A stretch of 44,192 bases of DNA from Chara braunii. Its lineage: Eukaryota; Streptophyta; Charophyceae; Charales; Characeae. The notes beneath the pieces were generated by a model. The model was given only the letters and a program-made list of their open reading frames with translations, did not search any database and was not told the DNA's origin. Below are positions 1 through 8,998 of this stretch, piece by piece (the first letter of the stretch is position 1; each line of letters starts with the position of its first letter). The position numbers and the translations under genes are program-made. The DNA lies in contig BFEA01000843.1 in assembly GCA_003427395.1 (NCBI GenBank), positions 340,985 through 385,176 on the forward strand, in the 5' to 3' direction.

Positions 1-77
<77 letters not shown>
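1..77. repeat. (AG)n microsatellite at left arm end
   Basis: Uninterrupted AG dinucleotides run from the first base of the window to position 77. The tract abuts the sequence CTCTAGTTGAAC, whose reverse complement also precedes CT tracts near 22971 and, in shorter form, 28243. The tract is therefore probably the outer edge of a repeated terminal segment rather than a random microsatellite. Its true left end lies outside the window. Confidence 0.95.
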
Positions 78-79
<2 letters not shown>

Positions 80-155
80 CTAGTTGAACAGCGAGTCAAT
101 TCGCAGTTATCGAGGTCGATGTCATGTCGTGATCTGTTTGGTGACTGGCCACCTT
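78..155 (+). repeat. terminal segment with inverted copy at 28177-28225
   Basis: The segment contains a near-palindrome (87-108, arms around GCGA and TCGC). Read in reverse complement, it matches 28177-28225: AGTCACCAAAC, then CTGCGAATTGA, then TCGCTGTTCAACTAG, with about 22 bases missing from the right copy. A shorter match (GTTCAACTAGAGTCTCT) occurs at 22958-22976. The repeats behave like the terminal inverted segments of a mobile element. Confidence 0.6.
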
Positions 156-235
156 TAAGAAGTGGTAGACCACCTTCAAGAAGTGTCAACCTTCACGAAG
201 TGCCAAATAGTCGGCGGTCAGAGGACTCCAGTGCC

Positions 236-1330
236 AAAAGCATTCTTAGGGGACCTTGCGGTCGTGTTCAGAACATATTGGCGTAGCACTAGATGCTCAC
301 CAAGCAGTTCTGGATGTCGGTTATATCGACACATCATAAGATGCCTTACAAGCAAGCAGCGGCTGCTTGCAGGACCTTCTACCCGGTATGGATCCTTGAG
401 AGCAGAGTTTCGCACTCCACTGTGAGATCCACGTCGGATAGGTGGACCTGCCATCCTACCGCTATTAGCTGTAGTCATCTTGAGGGAGTTGATGAGGTGA
501 GGACCCGACAAAGAAAACTCTCAGTGGACTTTGTTGCCGTGTTTTTGGAACTTATTGGCGTAGCACTAGATGCTCACCAAGCAGTTCTGGATGTCGGTTA
601 TATCGACAAATCATAAGATGCCTAACAAGCAAGCATCGGCTGCTTGCAAGACCTTCTACCCGATGTGGATCTTTGAGAGCAGAGTTTCGCACTCCACCGA
701 GATCCACATCGGATAGGTGAACCTGCCATTCTACCGCTGTCAGCTCTAGTCATCTTGAGGGAGTCGACGAGGTGAGGACCCGACAAAGAACACTGTCAGG
801 GGACTTTGGTGCCGTGTTTGGAACATATTAGTGTAGCACTAGATGCTCACTAAGCAGTTCTGGATGTTTGTCATATCGATACATCATAAGATGCCTTACA
901 AGCAAGCACCGGCTGCTTGCAGGACCTTCTACCCAGTGTGGATCTTTGAGAGCAGAGTTTCGCACTCCACCGTGAGATCCACATCGGGTAGGCGGACCTG
1001 CCATCCTACCGCTGTTGGCTGTAGTAATCTTGAGAGTCGATGTGGTGAGGACCCGACAAAGAACACTCTTAGGGGATTTTGCTGCCGTGTTTGGAACTTA
1101 TTGGCGTAGCACTAGATGCTCACCAAACAGTTCTGGATGTCGGTTATATCGATACATCATAAGATGCCTTACAAGCAAGCAGCGACTGCTTGCAGGACCT
1201 TCTACCCAGTCTGGATCTTTGAGAGCAGAGTTTCGCACTCCACCATGAGATCCACATCGGAGAGGCGGACCTGCCATCCTACCGATGTTGGCTGTAGTCA
1301 TCTTGAGAGTCGATGAAGTGAGGACCCGAC
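236..1330 (+). repeat. four ~273-bp tandem units (left subterminal array)
   Basis: The anchor GCGTAGCACTAGATGCTCAC starts at 281, 558, 831 (first bases GTG) and 1104, giving periods of 277, 273 and 273 bp. Each unit ends in a GAGGACCCGACAAAGAA-type segment. Short ORFs in all frames repeat with the array and are not genes. Two more units occur in inverted orientation at 22255-22850, so the arrays form part of long inverted arms around the 0-23 kb region. Confidence 0.9.
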
Positions 1331-1569
1331 GATGTTCTCATTGGGACGTGTTCTTGTTTCGTGATGTGCTGGTGCTTACAGGCGGTGCGTTCGATCCCCT
1401 CCTCGATGTGAAGCAAAGTGCGAGGGAATTGCTCAGGGCTCACATCAGAAGTGCGATTGAACTAACACTTTGATGGAGAAGCAGTTGCACAGTCCATCAG
1501 CGCGACGATTTAATATGGACATTGGTTTGTCATTTTTATATCACAGGTTGAAAACGCCATCAATTTTTT
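1331..1569. other. no gene recognised
   Basis: This is a unique-looking stretch between the ~273-bp array and the next duplicated block. No convincing ORF, RNA gene or repeat was seen. Confidence 0.5.
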
Positions 1570-1609
1570 TTGTGTAGAAGATTCATATTCATTCATACAA
1601 GTATCTCTT

Positions 1610-2350
1610 GTCATCGCAAACATCGAGATGAAAACATCTCAAGTCAAATTGCAAAGCACAGAGACACATCGCAAACATCGAGGTGTAAACATCTCAAGTT
1701 GCGCACTCTTTTTCCAAAGGTGAAGTCTAAGAGAAGACGATCAGTTTCCAGAAACCATTCTATGCAGAAATTTCATTCAAGGGCAAATTGCAAAGCACAG
1801 AGACTTTCCAAATTGAACGCAAAATATCATACAATGCCACATTGCGAAGTGCACGGAGGCTTTCCAAAAGTCACAAAGTACATAGAGCCAAAGAGCGAAT
1901 ATGTTCTCATTTCCCATATGGAACCAACAGTTCAGTGCACCGCTGAATCCGTTAAACAACTTCAAGCACAAGTCAAATTGCAAAGCAAACAGAGACATCG
2001 TAAACATCGAGGTGAAAACATCTCAAGTTGCCTAGTGTTTTTCCAAAGGTGAAGTCTCACAGCACACGAACAGGTACCAGAAACCATTCAATGCAAAAAA
2101 TTCATTCGAGGGCAAATTGCAAAGCACACAGAGACGTTTCAAGAAGTCATTGAACGCGAAATATCATACAATCCCACATTGCAAAGTGCACGAAGGCTTT
2201 CCAAATATCACAAAGTACATGGAGCCAAAGTGCGAATATGTTCTCATTTCTCACATGGAACCAACAGTTCAATCACAAATGTACGGCATCCGAAGTGCGA
2301 ATATGTTCACATTTCTTATACGGAAACAACAGTCAGCATTCCGTGGAGAG
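1610..2350 (+). repeat. ~330-bp block in two tandem copies (left arm)
   Basis: The text around AAACATCGAGGTG, CATCTCAAGTTGC and TTTTTCCAAAGGTGAAGTCT appears at about 1674-1730 and again at about 2003-2058. The text around GCGAATATGTTCTCATTTC recurs at 1895 and 2232, so the period is 329-337 bp. ORFs across it are repeat-derived. Diverged reverse-complement copies lie at 21290-21810, for instance the CTAGTGTTTTT segment and CAAAGTACATGGAG. This makes the block part of the left inverted arm. Confidence 0.85.
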
Positions 2351-2520
2351 CACGAGATGTATTGTGGGGATAACAAAATTGGTGATGCCTCATTGGACCG
2401 CTGAATCCATAAAACAACTTCAAGCATACATACATTCTGGCGACAATTGGTTTCCGAATGGAGAACAAGTTTGCAACTGTCGTAAGGAACCAACATACAA
2501 CATTCAATGAAGACAAGCAG

Positions 2521-3157
2521 AGGGGGTGAACCGTAAAACGGGGCGGCACACGCAGAACAAGGGCGAGCCAAAACATATGAAAGTTGGGTGGTCGGGGTGG
2601 GGCGGGGGAGACGGGCTTTCACACCACAAAGTCTCGAGAACGAAAGAGATAAGCACAAAACAATTTGGCGACCAAGAATAAATCGTCGATATCTTTCACA
2701 TGAGCAAGAGAGGAGCACAACCTCAAAACGAACAAACGCAGCACGGTGCTGCCGCGGTATGAGAGGACATAAGGAGAACAACCCGAAAATAAACCAAAGG
2801 AGCACAAAGTTGGGATATTCACATCCGATATGTAAGCGTCTACTTAAAAGGAAGTGCACGACGTGGCTAGGATATTTACATCGGCATCTAAGCTTCTACT
2901 TCACGTAAGCGTCCGCTGCTACCCACTAGCAGATGTTGCGCGACAAGCAATGAGAAAAACCCTAAAACAAACAAAGGCAGCAAGGCGCTGCTGAAAGTCC
3001 TACGAATAAAGATGACAGGTTCCACAAAATGAAAATCCCTTAAAAAAATTGGTACAGCACGAGGCTGGGATATTCACATCGACACCTAAAAACGCCCTCT
3101 GCAATCCGGTGCCTCATCAAAACAACAGCACAGCTCGAACCGGCTGACTACCAGATG
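2521..3157. other. no gene; weak repeats
   Basis: No protein gene is supported. GGGATATTCACATC-type sequences recur in diverged form near 2813, 2870 and 3068. A G-rich run (GGTCGGGGTGGGGCGGGGG) lies near 2592-2612. The rest is unremarkable A-rich sequence. Confidence 0.5.
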
Positions 3158-3179
3158 AAGTGGGAATAGATTCGCACTT
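3158..3179. promoter_or_regulatory. dyad element at 3' side of Ulp1-like gene
   Basis: AAGTGGGA, six bases, TTCGCACTT: one member of the dyad family with consensus arms AAGTGCGA and TCGCACTT. It lies about 50 bases beyond the stop codon of the protease ORF. The function is unknown; candidates are a transposon-protein binding site or an element acting as an RNA hairpin. Confidence 0.5.
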
Positions 3180-3231
3180 CTGCTTATGGCCTTTGGAAAA
3201 AAAAACTACGCGTATTTTAACAACAGGGGTA

Positions 3232-3975
3232 TTATTCAGAGTCTTGGAGTATGTCCACCGCAATCCTCAGTCGGATGTTTGGAATGTCGCTTTGGGCTAT
3301 CGGAAATGGTGGCGGCCAGCCACGTGCAAGAAATGAAGCGAAGACGATCATGAAAACACCGCAGCTCGACCCGTCCGATTGTTGAGGGACACCACGAACA
3401 ACCACCTTGGGCTTCTGAAGATCCACTTTCGTTTTTGGACCATAATGACAAACCGCTTCGTCACGGAGGTGTTGCGTGAAGTTCGCAATCACATCGGAAG
3501 AAAAACCGCCATCGTCTTGTACGAGGGAGTCGTAGTACTCCAGCCGTTGTTCTCGGAGACAAAATAGGGTCCAATGCACTCCATGTTTATAAACAGGAAT
3601 CAAGATCATCTCGTGCGAGAAAATATCTACATCTTTTGTCCATCTCGCAACCCTATCATGTCGATAGCCACCATGGACGAGCTTGGTATAGAAAAATGGA
3701 CTGAAAATGTAAGGAGAGGGACACCCAGGCAACGCAGCGTTGGCAAACAAGGCCAAGTATGACTCCACCACCTCGTCGGAAATCCATTCCCCCTGAACAA
3801 GAGCTTGAAGACTTGTTCTGCTCAACGGAAGTGAACTGACCCCTTTGCGAACCGAGCACACCACCTCGTGGCCGTTGCTGTAATCTCCACAAAAGTCCGT
3901 AGCGCTAAGCTCCTCAGTAGGCAACGGAACGCGAAAACATGATGTAGCCCCAGCTGCACAAACACCCACGAACAA
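3232..3975 (-). CDS. Ulp1/SENP-type (C48) cysteine protease, catalytic exon
   Basis: The 247-codon ORF carries a recognisable C48 protease core. EWISDEVV (residues 63-70) is the helix that usually opens the domain. PVYKHGVHW holds the catalytic His (134) followed by Trp. YYDSL gives the Asp (149), QQSDG the oxyanion Gln (199), and SSCGVF the nucleophile Cys (205). Family members cut SUMO or related fusions, and Ulp1-like proteases are common cargo of large eukaryotic DNA transposons. The first part (to about codon 7) is probably intron: TTTGTGCAG ends at 3954 as an acceptor, and a GT at about 4019 in the upstream ORF gives a phase-compatible 66-base intron. The catalytic residues are complete, so the enzyme may have been active until recently. 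The family call is firm; the substrate is unknown. Confidence 0.88.
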   Translation of the reverse strand: MFVGVCAAGATSCFRVPLPTEELSATDFCGDYSNGHEVVCSVRKGVSSLPLSRTSLQALVQGEWISDEVVESYLALFANAALPGCPSPYIFSPFFYTKLVHGGYRHDRVARWTKDVDIFSHEMILIPVYKHGVHWTLFCLREQRLEYYDSLVQDDGGFSSDVIANFTQHLRDEAVCHYGPKTKVDLQKPKVVVRGVPQQSDGSSCGVFMIVFASFLARGWPPPFPIAQSDIPNIRLRIAVDILQDSE

Positions 3976-4011
3976 GTGTGAGGAGTGAGCACAAACCCCG
4001 TGGTGGAATAA

Positions 4012-4422
4012 CTAAGAACTGTCTGCCCTTTTTCCAGAAAAGTTGTATCCCCAACAGTTGAATGTGTCCTTCGCGATGTATTTAGGACACGGGTCTTTCA
4101 AGACACCCCGTTCGCCATCGTCATCAGACCCATCACACAAAGCAGTAACGCTCTCAATAGACGCAACCAAATGTTTTCGCAGACCTTCCTCCTTATCTAT
4201 TCCACAAGCCTTCAGAACGCTGACAATTCTTTGGGAAAGGCGAGGCATCTGGATCCTCTTAAACAACCCTACACTTGACGGCTTCTTCGGTAAAACGACC
4301 AATGACCTCCCTGAAAGACGTTTCTTACGCACAGTTTTTAAAGGCTTCATGGGCAGGGACATGAACAACCTCATACTTGTAGAACATAGAAAACAACCCA
4401 CAACCCACAAGCTTTTTTTCAA
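4012..4422 (-). CDS. upstream exon of the Ulp1-like gene
   Basis: This 136-codon open frame lies immediately upstream of the protease core. It is basic near its start (KTVRKKRLSG), has a short acidic patch (DGSDDDGERG), and ends in GYNFSGKRADSS. It has no recognised domain. The likely splice to the catalytic exon drops the stop codon at 4012, and the phase works (one base plus two bases across the proposed junction). The first codon shown is not an ATG, so its own 5' edge is probably another splice junction. It is inferred to be the linker between the disordered N-terminus and the protease. Confidence 0.55.
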   Translation of the reverse strand: MKKSLWVVGCFLCSTSMRLFMSLPMKPLKTVRKKRLSGRSLVVLPKKPSSVGLFKRIQMPRLSQRIVSVLKACGIDKEEGLRKHLVASIESVTALCDGSDDDGERGVLKDPCPKYIAKDTFNCWGYNFSGKRADSS

Positions 4423-4502
4423 CCAGTGGTAATAGGTACATTAGCCCACGACATCAATTAGGACGAACACAGAGTTGGCTATTGACAGATATGCGAGTGG
4501 TC

Positions 4503-5939
4503 CTATTTACAAATCTTACCGTGCTCAGGAGCCCTTTGAGGGAACTCGCCCCCCTGTCGCGCCATTGCGCCAACGTCCACGGACGATTCGAGGTTCTGGA
4601 CCCCGACCACGGCTGTGTCGCTAACCATCTCGGTGGCAGCTGAGTCGCTTGGCAACTCGATGGCTTCATGAAGCACCATTTCCCGACCGATACAGAGGAC
4701 AAATGCTCGATCACCGTGTTCGGCACCACAACGGGTGGACAGAGAATCATGATCTTTCCGCTCTGGATCCATCTTGATGCTGACGGCCACCTCACCGTCT
4801 TCCACGTTGGATTCGACTTTCTGCATCTCGGCCACTCCTGAGGCGCTAACCAGCTCGGTGGCAGCCGAGTTGTCACCCAACTCTATGGCTTCATGAAGCA
4901 CCATTCCCCAAGCGGTGATCATGACAGACGCTCGACCACCCTGTTCTTTACCGCAACGGGTGGGCGAAGAATCACCATCTTTCCGTTGTGGATCCGTCCG
5001 GATGTCGGCAGTCACCTCACCGCCTTCCACCACGGGTTCTCCTTCGCCATGAACCCGAACTTCCACCGCGGGTTCTTCTTCGTCTTCATCGTCTCCAAGA
5101 ACGGGAGCTTGCACGGACGTCCCTCGACCTCCCTTAACGACACTCTCTCGCGTCGTGGCCACAGCCGAGCGACTGTGCAGAACCTCTTCGGACGTCCCGA
5201 TCACCAGCGCTCGTGCGTGGAGCCACTTTACGTCTTCACGAGTCGGCCTGTGTCGAGTCTCCTCCCCCCGCTGTACAGCATGCGTTTCCCCCGGAGCTCC
5301 TGCACTCTCGCTGTCAGTGTCCACGGATGCACCCTCCGAAGCATGCCGTTCACACTCGCTACCCCCGGTCTCCAACACTTTGCGAGACTCCCAGCATTGA
5401 GTCTCCTCTTCCCGATGTACAGCACGCGTTCCCGGAGAGCGTTCGTTTTCCCCAGGAGTGTGACGTTCGTTCTCGCTACCCCCAGTCTCCAACACTCTTG
5501 GAGCGGGCCCCTCCAGCACGTCGCGAGACCACTAGTCTCGAGTCTCAACACATGAGAAAGGAGGCGAGCAGGACAGACCTGTGTCCAACTGAAGATGCGG
5601 GGGCCAGGACGTCACATTTTCTTGGCCCCGCTGAACTGTTGCGTGAGGAGCACTTATGGCGGAGGGCGACGTCAGCAAATCCGAATGTATTCGGAGTTTG
5701 TGGCGGTCGCCCGAGTCGAGGGAACCGGAGGTCGCACCTTTGCTCCTTCGCAATGCAGGCATCCCGCCCTCCAGGCAAAACGAAGACGTGCCCTCTTTTA
5801 GGAGCAAGGTGTTGAGCACAGGAGACCTCTGCTGCGCACGGCGGGATGGACTCTCCTGGGCAACGGGAAACAAACGTCTTGCAGATAAGTGCGAATCTAC
5901 TCGCACTTGATCAGACGTCAGGGTGGCCTCGTCTCGCAT
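4503..5939 (-). CDS. low-complexity N-terminal region of the Ulp1-like gene (one in-frame stop)
   Basis: Two open stretches (5939-5532 and 5519-4503) lie in one frame and are separated by a single TAG at 5532. The product is acidic and low in complexity. A unit of about 67 residues occurs twice (TDPQRKDGDS ... GMVLHEAIEL ... AATELVS, then DPERKDHDS ... EMVLHEAIEL ... AATEMVS). VLETGGSE followed by ERH also occurs twice. A strong donor (CACG then GTAAGAT) lies near 4516, just before the stop, which suggests splicing toward the downstream exons. No enzymatic domain was seen. This is likely the disordered N-terminal half of the protease protein, though it could be a separate gene. Confidence 0.45.
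5887..5908. promoter_or_regulatory. perfect dyad element
   Basis: AAGTGCGA, six bases (ATCTAC), TCGCACTT: both 8-base arms pair perfectly. This is one of the best copies of the family that recurs through the first 29 kb. It lies near the presumed 5' end of the Ulp1-like gene. Confidence 0.6.
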
Positions 5940-6012
5940 GTCGGAATCTCGACTCCCTACGCAGTGGGGTCAATTTCCATATACTGGGGACTCCCGGACG
6001 TTCTACGCTTTC

Positions 6013-6066
6013 CGCCCGACCCCTTCCCGCCCGACCCCTTCCCGCCCGACCCCTTTCCGCCGGACG
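6013..6066 (+). repeat. 15-bp minisatellite
   Basis: CGCCCGACCCCTTCC repeats about 3.5 times in tandem. On the minus strand it would encode a Gly-Arg-Ala or Gly-Gly-Lys-Gly-Ser repeat. No gene is claimed for it. Confidence 0.85.
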
Positions 6067-6295
6067 TCTTCTCAACCGACGATGTCTCGCCCGTCCCCTT
6101 TCCGACAAACTGTAAGCCGTCTCCTCCGCCACCTCCGCCGTCTCCTTTGTCTCCTCCACCACCCCCTCTCGGATGATGACCGGTCGAAGGAGGTTGTGGC
6201 ATGCGCCAGTCAATGCCACGAGACGGTGCTGTTTCGAGTGCGTAGAAAGGCGCTCGAAACTCCAACATGTTGTTGGCGTACAACTCATGTAGTTT

Positions 6296-6757
6296 TTATT
6301 CTGCATACGCATCGACGTCCTGATCGTTCCTCTCGGGGTTCATGAGACTAAAATACTCCACCAGAGCAGTTCTTGCCTTTCTCTTAAATGCACCTGCTCC
6401 CAGTCTCTTCAGTCCCCTCCACTTGCCATCGGCCTCCTTTATTGTTATGACCCATATTCCATTCCTCACAGCAGGTTGGAATATCCTCGGGTGCCAGACG
6501 ACGTTGTGTCCCCAGACATCCTCCGACGTGAACCGGTGATGCTGGCCGAAGAAGTAGAGTCTGTCATTCTGCCAGGTGTCATGGTCCACAGGGAGCCTGT
6601 CACAACGTTTGTGATCATAGTCTCTCTCTTCCTCCTCGTCATCAGACGATTGATCGTCGACTGATTCGCCCCGAAACACATGCTTCAAACCGGCAGGGGA
6701 CGTGCTATATCTCCGAGGGCCACCTTCCTCTTCATCACCAACCTGTCCAATCACCAA
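6296..6757 (-). CDS. C-terminal segment of the ParB/methyltransferase-like gene (shifted frame)
   Basis: This 153-codon frame overlaps the end of the methyltransferase-like ORF by a few bases in another frame. It has an acidic stretch (DDQSSDDEEEERD), then a more ordered portion (NDRLYFFGQHHRFTSEDVWG ... GIWVITIKEADGKWRGLK) that looks like a small folded domain, and an acidic end. No family was recognised. The tight overlap suggests it is the C-terminus of the upstream gene after a one-base slip, but a separate small gene cannot be excluded. Confidence 0.45.
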   Translation of the reverse strand: MVIGQVGDEEEGGPRRYSTSPAGLKHVFRGESVDDQSSDDEEEERDYDHKRCDRLPVDHDTWQNDRLYFFGQHHRFTSEDVWGHNVVWHPRIFQPAVRNGIWVITIKEADGKWRGLKRLGAGAFKRKARTALVEYFSLMNPERNDQDVDAYAE

Positions 6758-7959
6758 TCGAAGGTTTTGGAGTCACTCAGCTCCTCCATGTCTTCAACGT
6801 CCAAAGGGTCCTCCTCGTCAAACTTTGACTTGTAGTTTTCGAGAGTGAGCGGTTCGGCCAGCGTGAAGTAAACGTGCTCCATCCTTCTCAAGAAGTGCGA
6901 GACAGACTCCCTGGGTGCACCGTGGTACCCATTGAGCACAACGAACACCAGGTTTCTCCGTCGACTGTATTCGAGGTCGGTCGGACCAGGCGGTCCGGGT
7001 CCGAAAAGGAAGTCCCAAACGTCTGTCCTTTTGTTCCCCGACAATTTCCAATACATGTCACGTTTGGGATCCCAGTTTCGTTCGCCGGTGGTGTGGGCAA
7101 ACTCGCAAGCATTGCGAGTGTCTGCAACGCGTGCCTTCACGAACTCGTAAAGGTAATCGATCATCTTCGCCTCCTTCTCCAACGCGACGACGTTCCGACC
7201 GGTGCTCAGGAGTTCCCACACGACAGGCGCATGCACCTTCCCAAAGAAAAAAACAGTTTGACCAGCTTTGCAAAAGTTTACGAGTAGACCAAGTAGACGG
7301 GATGGGTTCCGCACCATCTCCCCGTAAGCAGGTCCTTGAGAACTTGTCACGCCGCCGTCCTCCCACATGCTATGAGAGAACCTTTCCTCTTCCGCCACGT
7401 CGAAACACGCCACAGCCTGTCCTGATGGGTCTGACGAACATACAACTTTCGAGCGGCCCTCCACCGTGTGTTTGGCCGGACTTGGACCATGAGCACGGGA
7501 AGCCTTTGCCGGGCTACTGGCCGAGTAGACTGCGTCTTTCAGCTTCTCGCCATTAAAAATCACGTACAGGCGGTCACACTCCTCAACCAGCATATTGCCT
7601 TCCCGGACAGTGGCCTGCTTTTGTGCATTACGTACCCACTTCCCTGTCCTGACGTGATGGACGCTAAGCCTGGTCATGCCTTTCAAGAAACTGAGCTCCC
7701 AACGAGAGGGGAAAAAGATCACAAGTGCCCAGTGCGTTGGCGAGAGTGTTTGTAGAAGGCCTTGCAAGTTGGCGAAATTGTCTTCTCGCCAGTCTGTGAG
7801 GAGTATGGGATCACACAAATCGAGGACGTACAAGTTGCACACGTAATGTCGCACAACCTCACGGATCGCAGTGACATGACTTTGAGCTTGGGAAGGCGGG
7901 AAAGCGAAAGGAATAAGGCTGGTCACCCGGTTGAGGTCGGACCATTTGATGTGCCTCAC
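6751..7959 (-). CDS. divergent beta-class DNA methyltransferase-like domain
   Basis: The 402-codon ORF follows the order of bacterial N4/N6 (DNA_methylase, beta-class) enzymes. An early segment, YVLDLCDPILLTDW (residues 44-57), sits where the DPPY motif is expected. A later RLLGLLVNFCKAGQTV block (221-236) runs into FFFGKVHAP and GRNVVALEKE (255-263), matching the motif I region in which a SAM-binding FxGxG loop is followed by an acidic residue. Neither catalytic motif is canonical: DPIL replaces DPPY, and Phe replaces the usual Asp before the loop. It may therefore be inactive or specialised. It continues, through a frame change near 7960, from the ORFs upstream. The overall fold assignment is moderate; methylation activity is not shown. 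Confidence 0.6.
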   Translation of the reverse strand: MRHIKWSDLNRVTSLIPFAFPPSQAQSHVTAIREVVRHYVCNLYVLDLCDPILLTDWREDNFANLQGLLQTLSPTHWALVIFFPSRWELSFLKGMTRLSVHHVRTGKWVRNAQKQATVREGNMLVEECDRLYVIFNGEKLKDAVYSASSPAKASRAHGPSPAKHTVEGRSKVVCSSDPSGQAVACFDVAEEERFSHSMWEDGGVTSSQGPAYGEMVRNPSRLLGLLVNFCKAGQTVFFFGKVHAPVVWELLSTGRNVVALEKEAKMIDYLYEFVKARVADTRNACEFAHTTGERNWDPKRDMYWKLSGNKRTDVWDFLFGPGPPGPTDLEYSRRRNLVFVVLNGYHGAPRESVSHFLRRMEHVYFTLAEPLTLENYKSKFDEEDPLDVEDMEELSDSKTFDW

Positions 7960-8938
7960 ATCCCCGCTGACCCTTAATCGTGTCTCGAACTTCTTCTTCC
8001 GTCCGTCTCAAGATGGAACGGACAGACTTTTCGAAAAATTTAGGGAACCTCTCATCATCGTACAATCTCTTTGCGTCGTCGATGGACTCCTTCTCGTGCG
8101 GAAGACTACGTTTGCAAGTGTTCACGTACTCCACCGCGCCCTAGAAATGCTTTCGCATTTCAACCCACACCTGTTTCGTGAGGCCCTGAGGCCCGAACTC
8201 CTCCAGAAGCTTCCCCTCAGTCGGAAAAATTGGGCTCCCGTGGCGCCTAACACGTTCGTTCTCCTCTGTTTCAAGGAACAAGATGTAGTGGAACATACGG
8301 AGCATCACACGGTCCACTTTCCTCGTCGCGACCATGTCTTTAATTCCAAGTCTATGCTGACGCTTCAGATGGCCGCCTGCGGATTGCACGAACACTCTCC
8401 TTAGCGCGAGAATGTCGTCAAGGATCGACAGATTCTTGACATCGGTCATGTCGGCGGGAGACTGCCAACAGAACATGTTTGGCTCCTTCATGACCACGAA
8501 AAACTTGTCGTCCGCTTGCGTTTTCTTTTTGGTAGGAGGCGGAGGTACCCGGACAAGCCACCCCATCTTCGTTTCACCAGCCGCCCCTTTCGAGCCCATT
8601 TCCGGAATTGCTTGCAGACCCAGAGATTTGTCTGGCATGTATTTGCCCGGGCTCGACAATGGCGTCTTGCCGTCGCCGCCCAACACCTTTCCCTCCGCCC
8701 ATTTCGCGTAGAACTCCATGGCTTTGCCAAAAACGTCATTACCGGCCGTCACGAGCGGCATCCACTGCCTCAATGCATTGCCAACGGCAGCGACATACTC
8801 CTTGTCGGCGAGCAATTTATCTTTTTCTGCCAACGACCAGCGAGCTTCGTTCGGACTCATTCCCAAAATCAGCATTTGGAAATCGAAAAACTTTTGTTTT
8901 CCCCCCTCCTTGTCGGAAGGGTTGCCTTGAATGGCCAT
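7960..8938 (-). CDS. middle region of the ParB/methyltransferase-like gene (one in-frame stop)
   Basis: Two stretches in one frame (8938-8144, then 8138 to about 7970) are interrupted by one TAG at 8141. The reading frame joins MRKHF to GAVEYVNTCKRS in a plausible helical region. The product is a mixed-charge helical protein with a Pro/Lys-rich linker (PPPPTKKK) and no domain I can name. An ATG at 8938 is possible as a start, but the frame is the same as that of the ParB-like ORF upstream (with stops at 8999 and about 8956). It probably bridges the ParB-like and methyltransferase-like parts. Confidence 0.5.
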
Positions 8939-8998
8939 CGGCCTTCCTTCTTTCTCTCATTCCTCCCGCATGTCCAAGAATGCGGCCTTCTGCGATCG

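Noticed and set aside
162-1473. Several 60-107-codon ORFs in the left array
   Set aside because: They repeat with the ~273-bp units and appear on both strands; they are by-products of the repeat.
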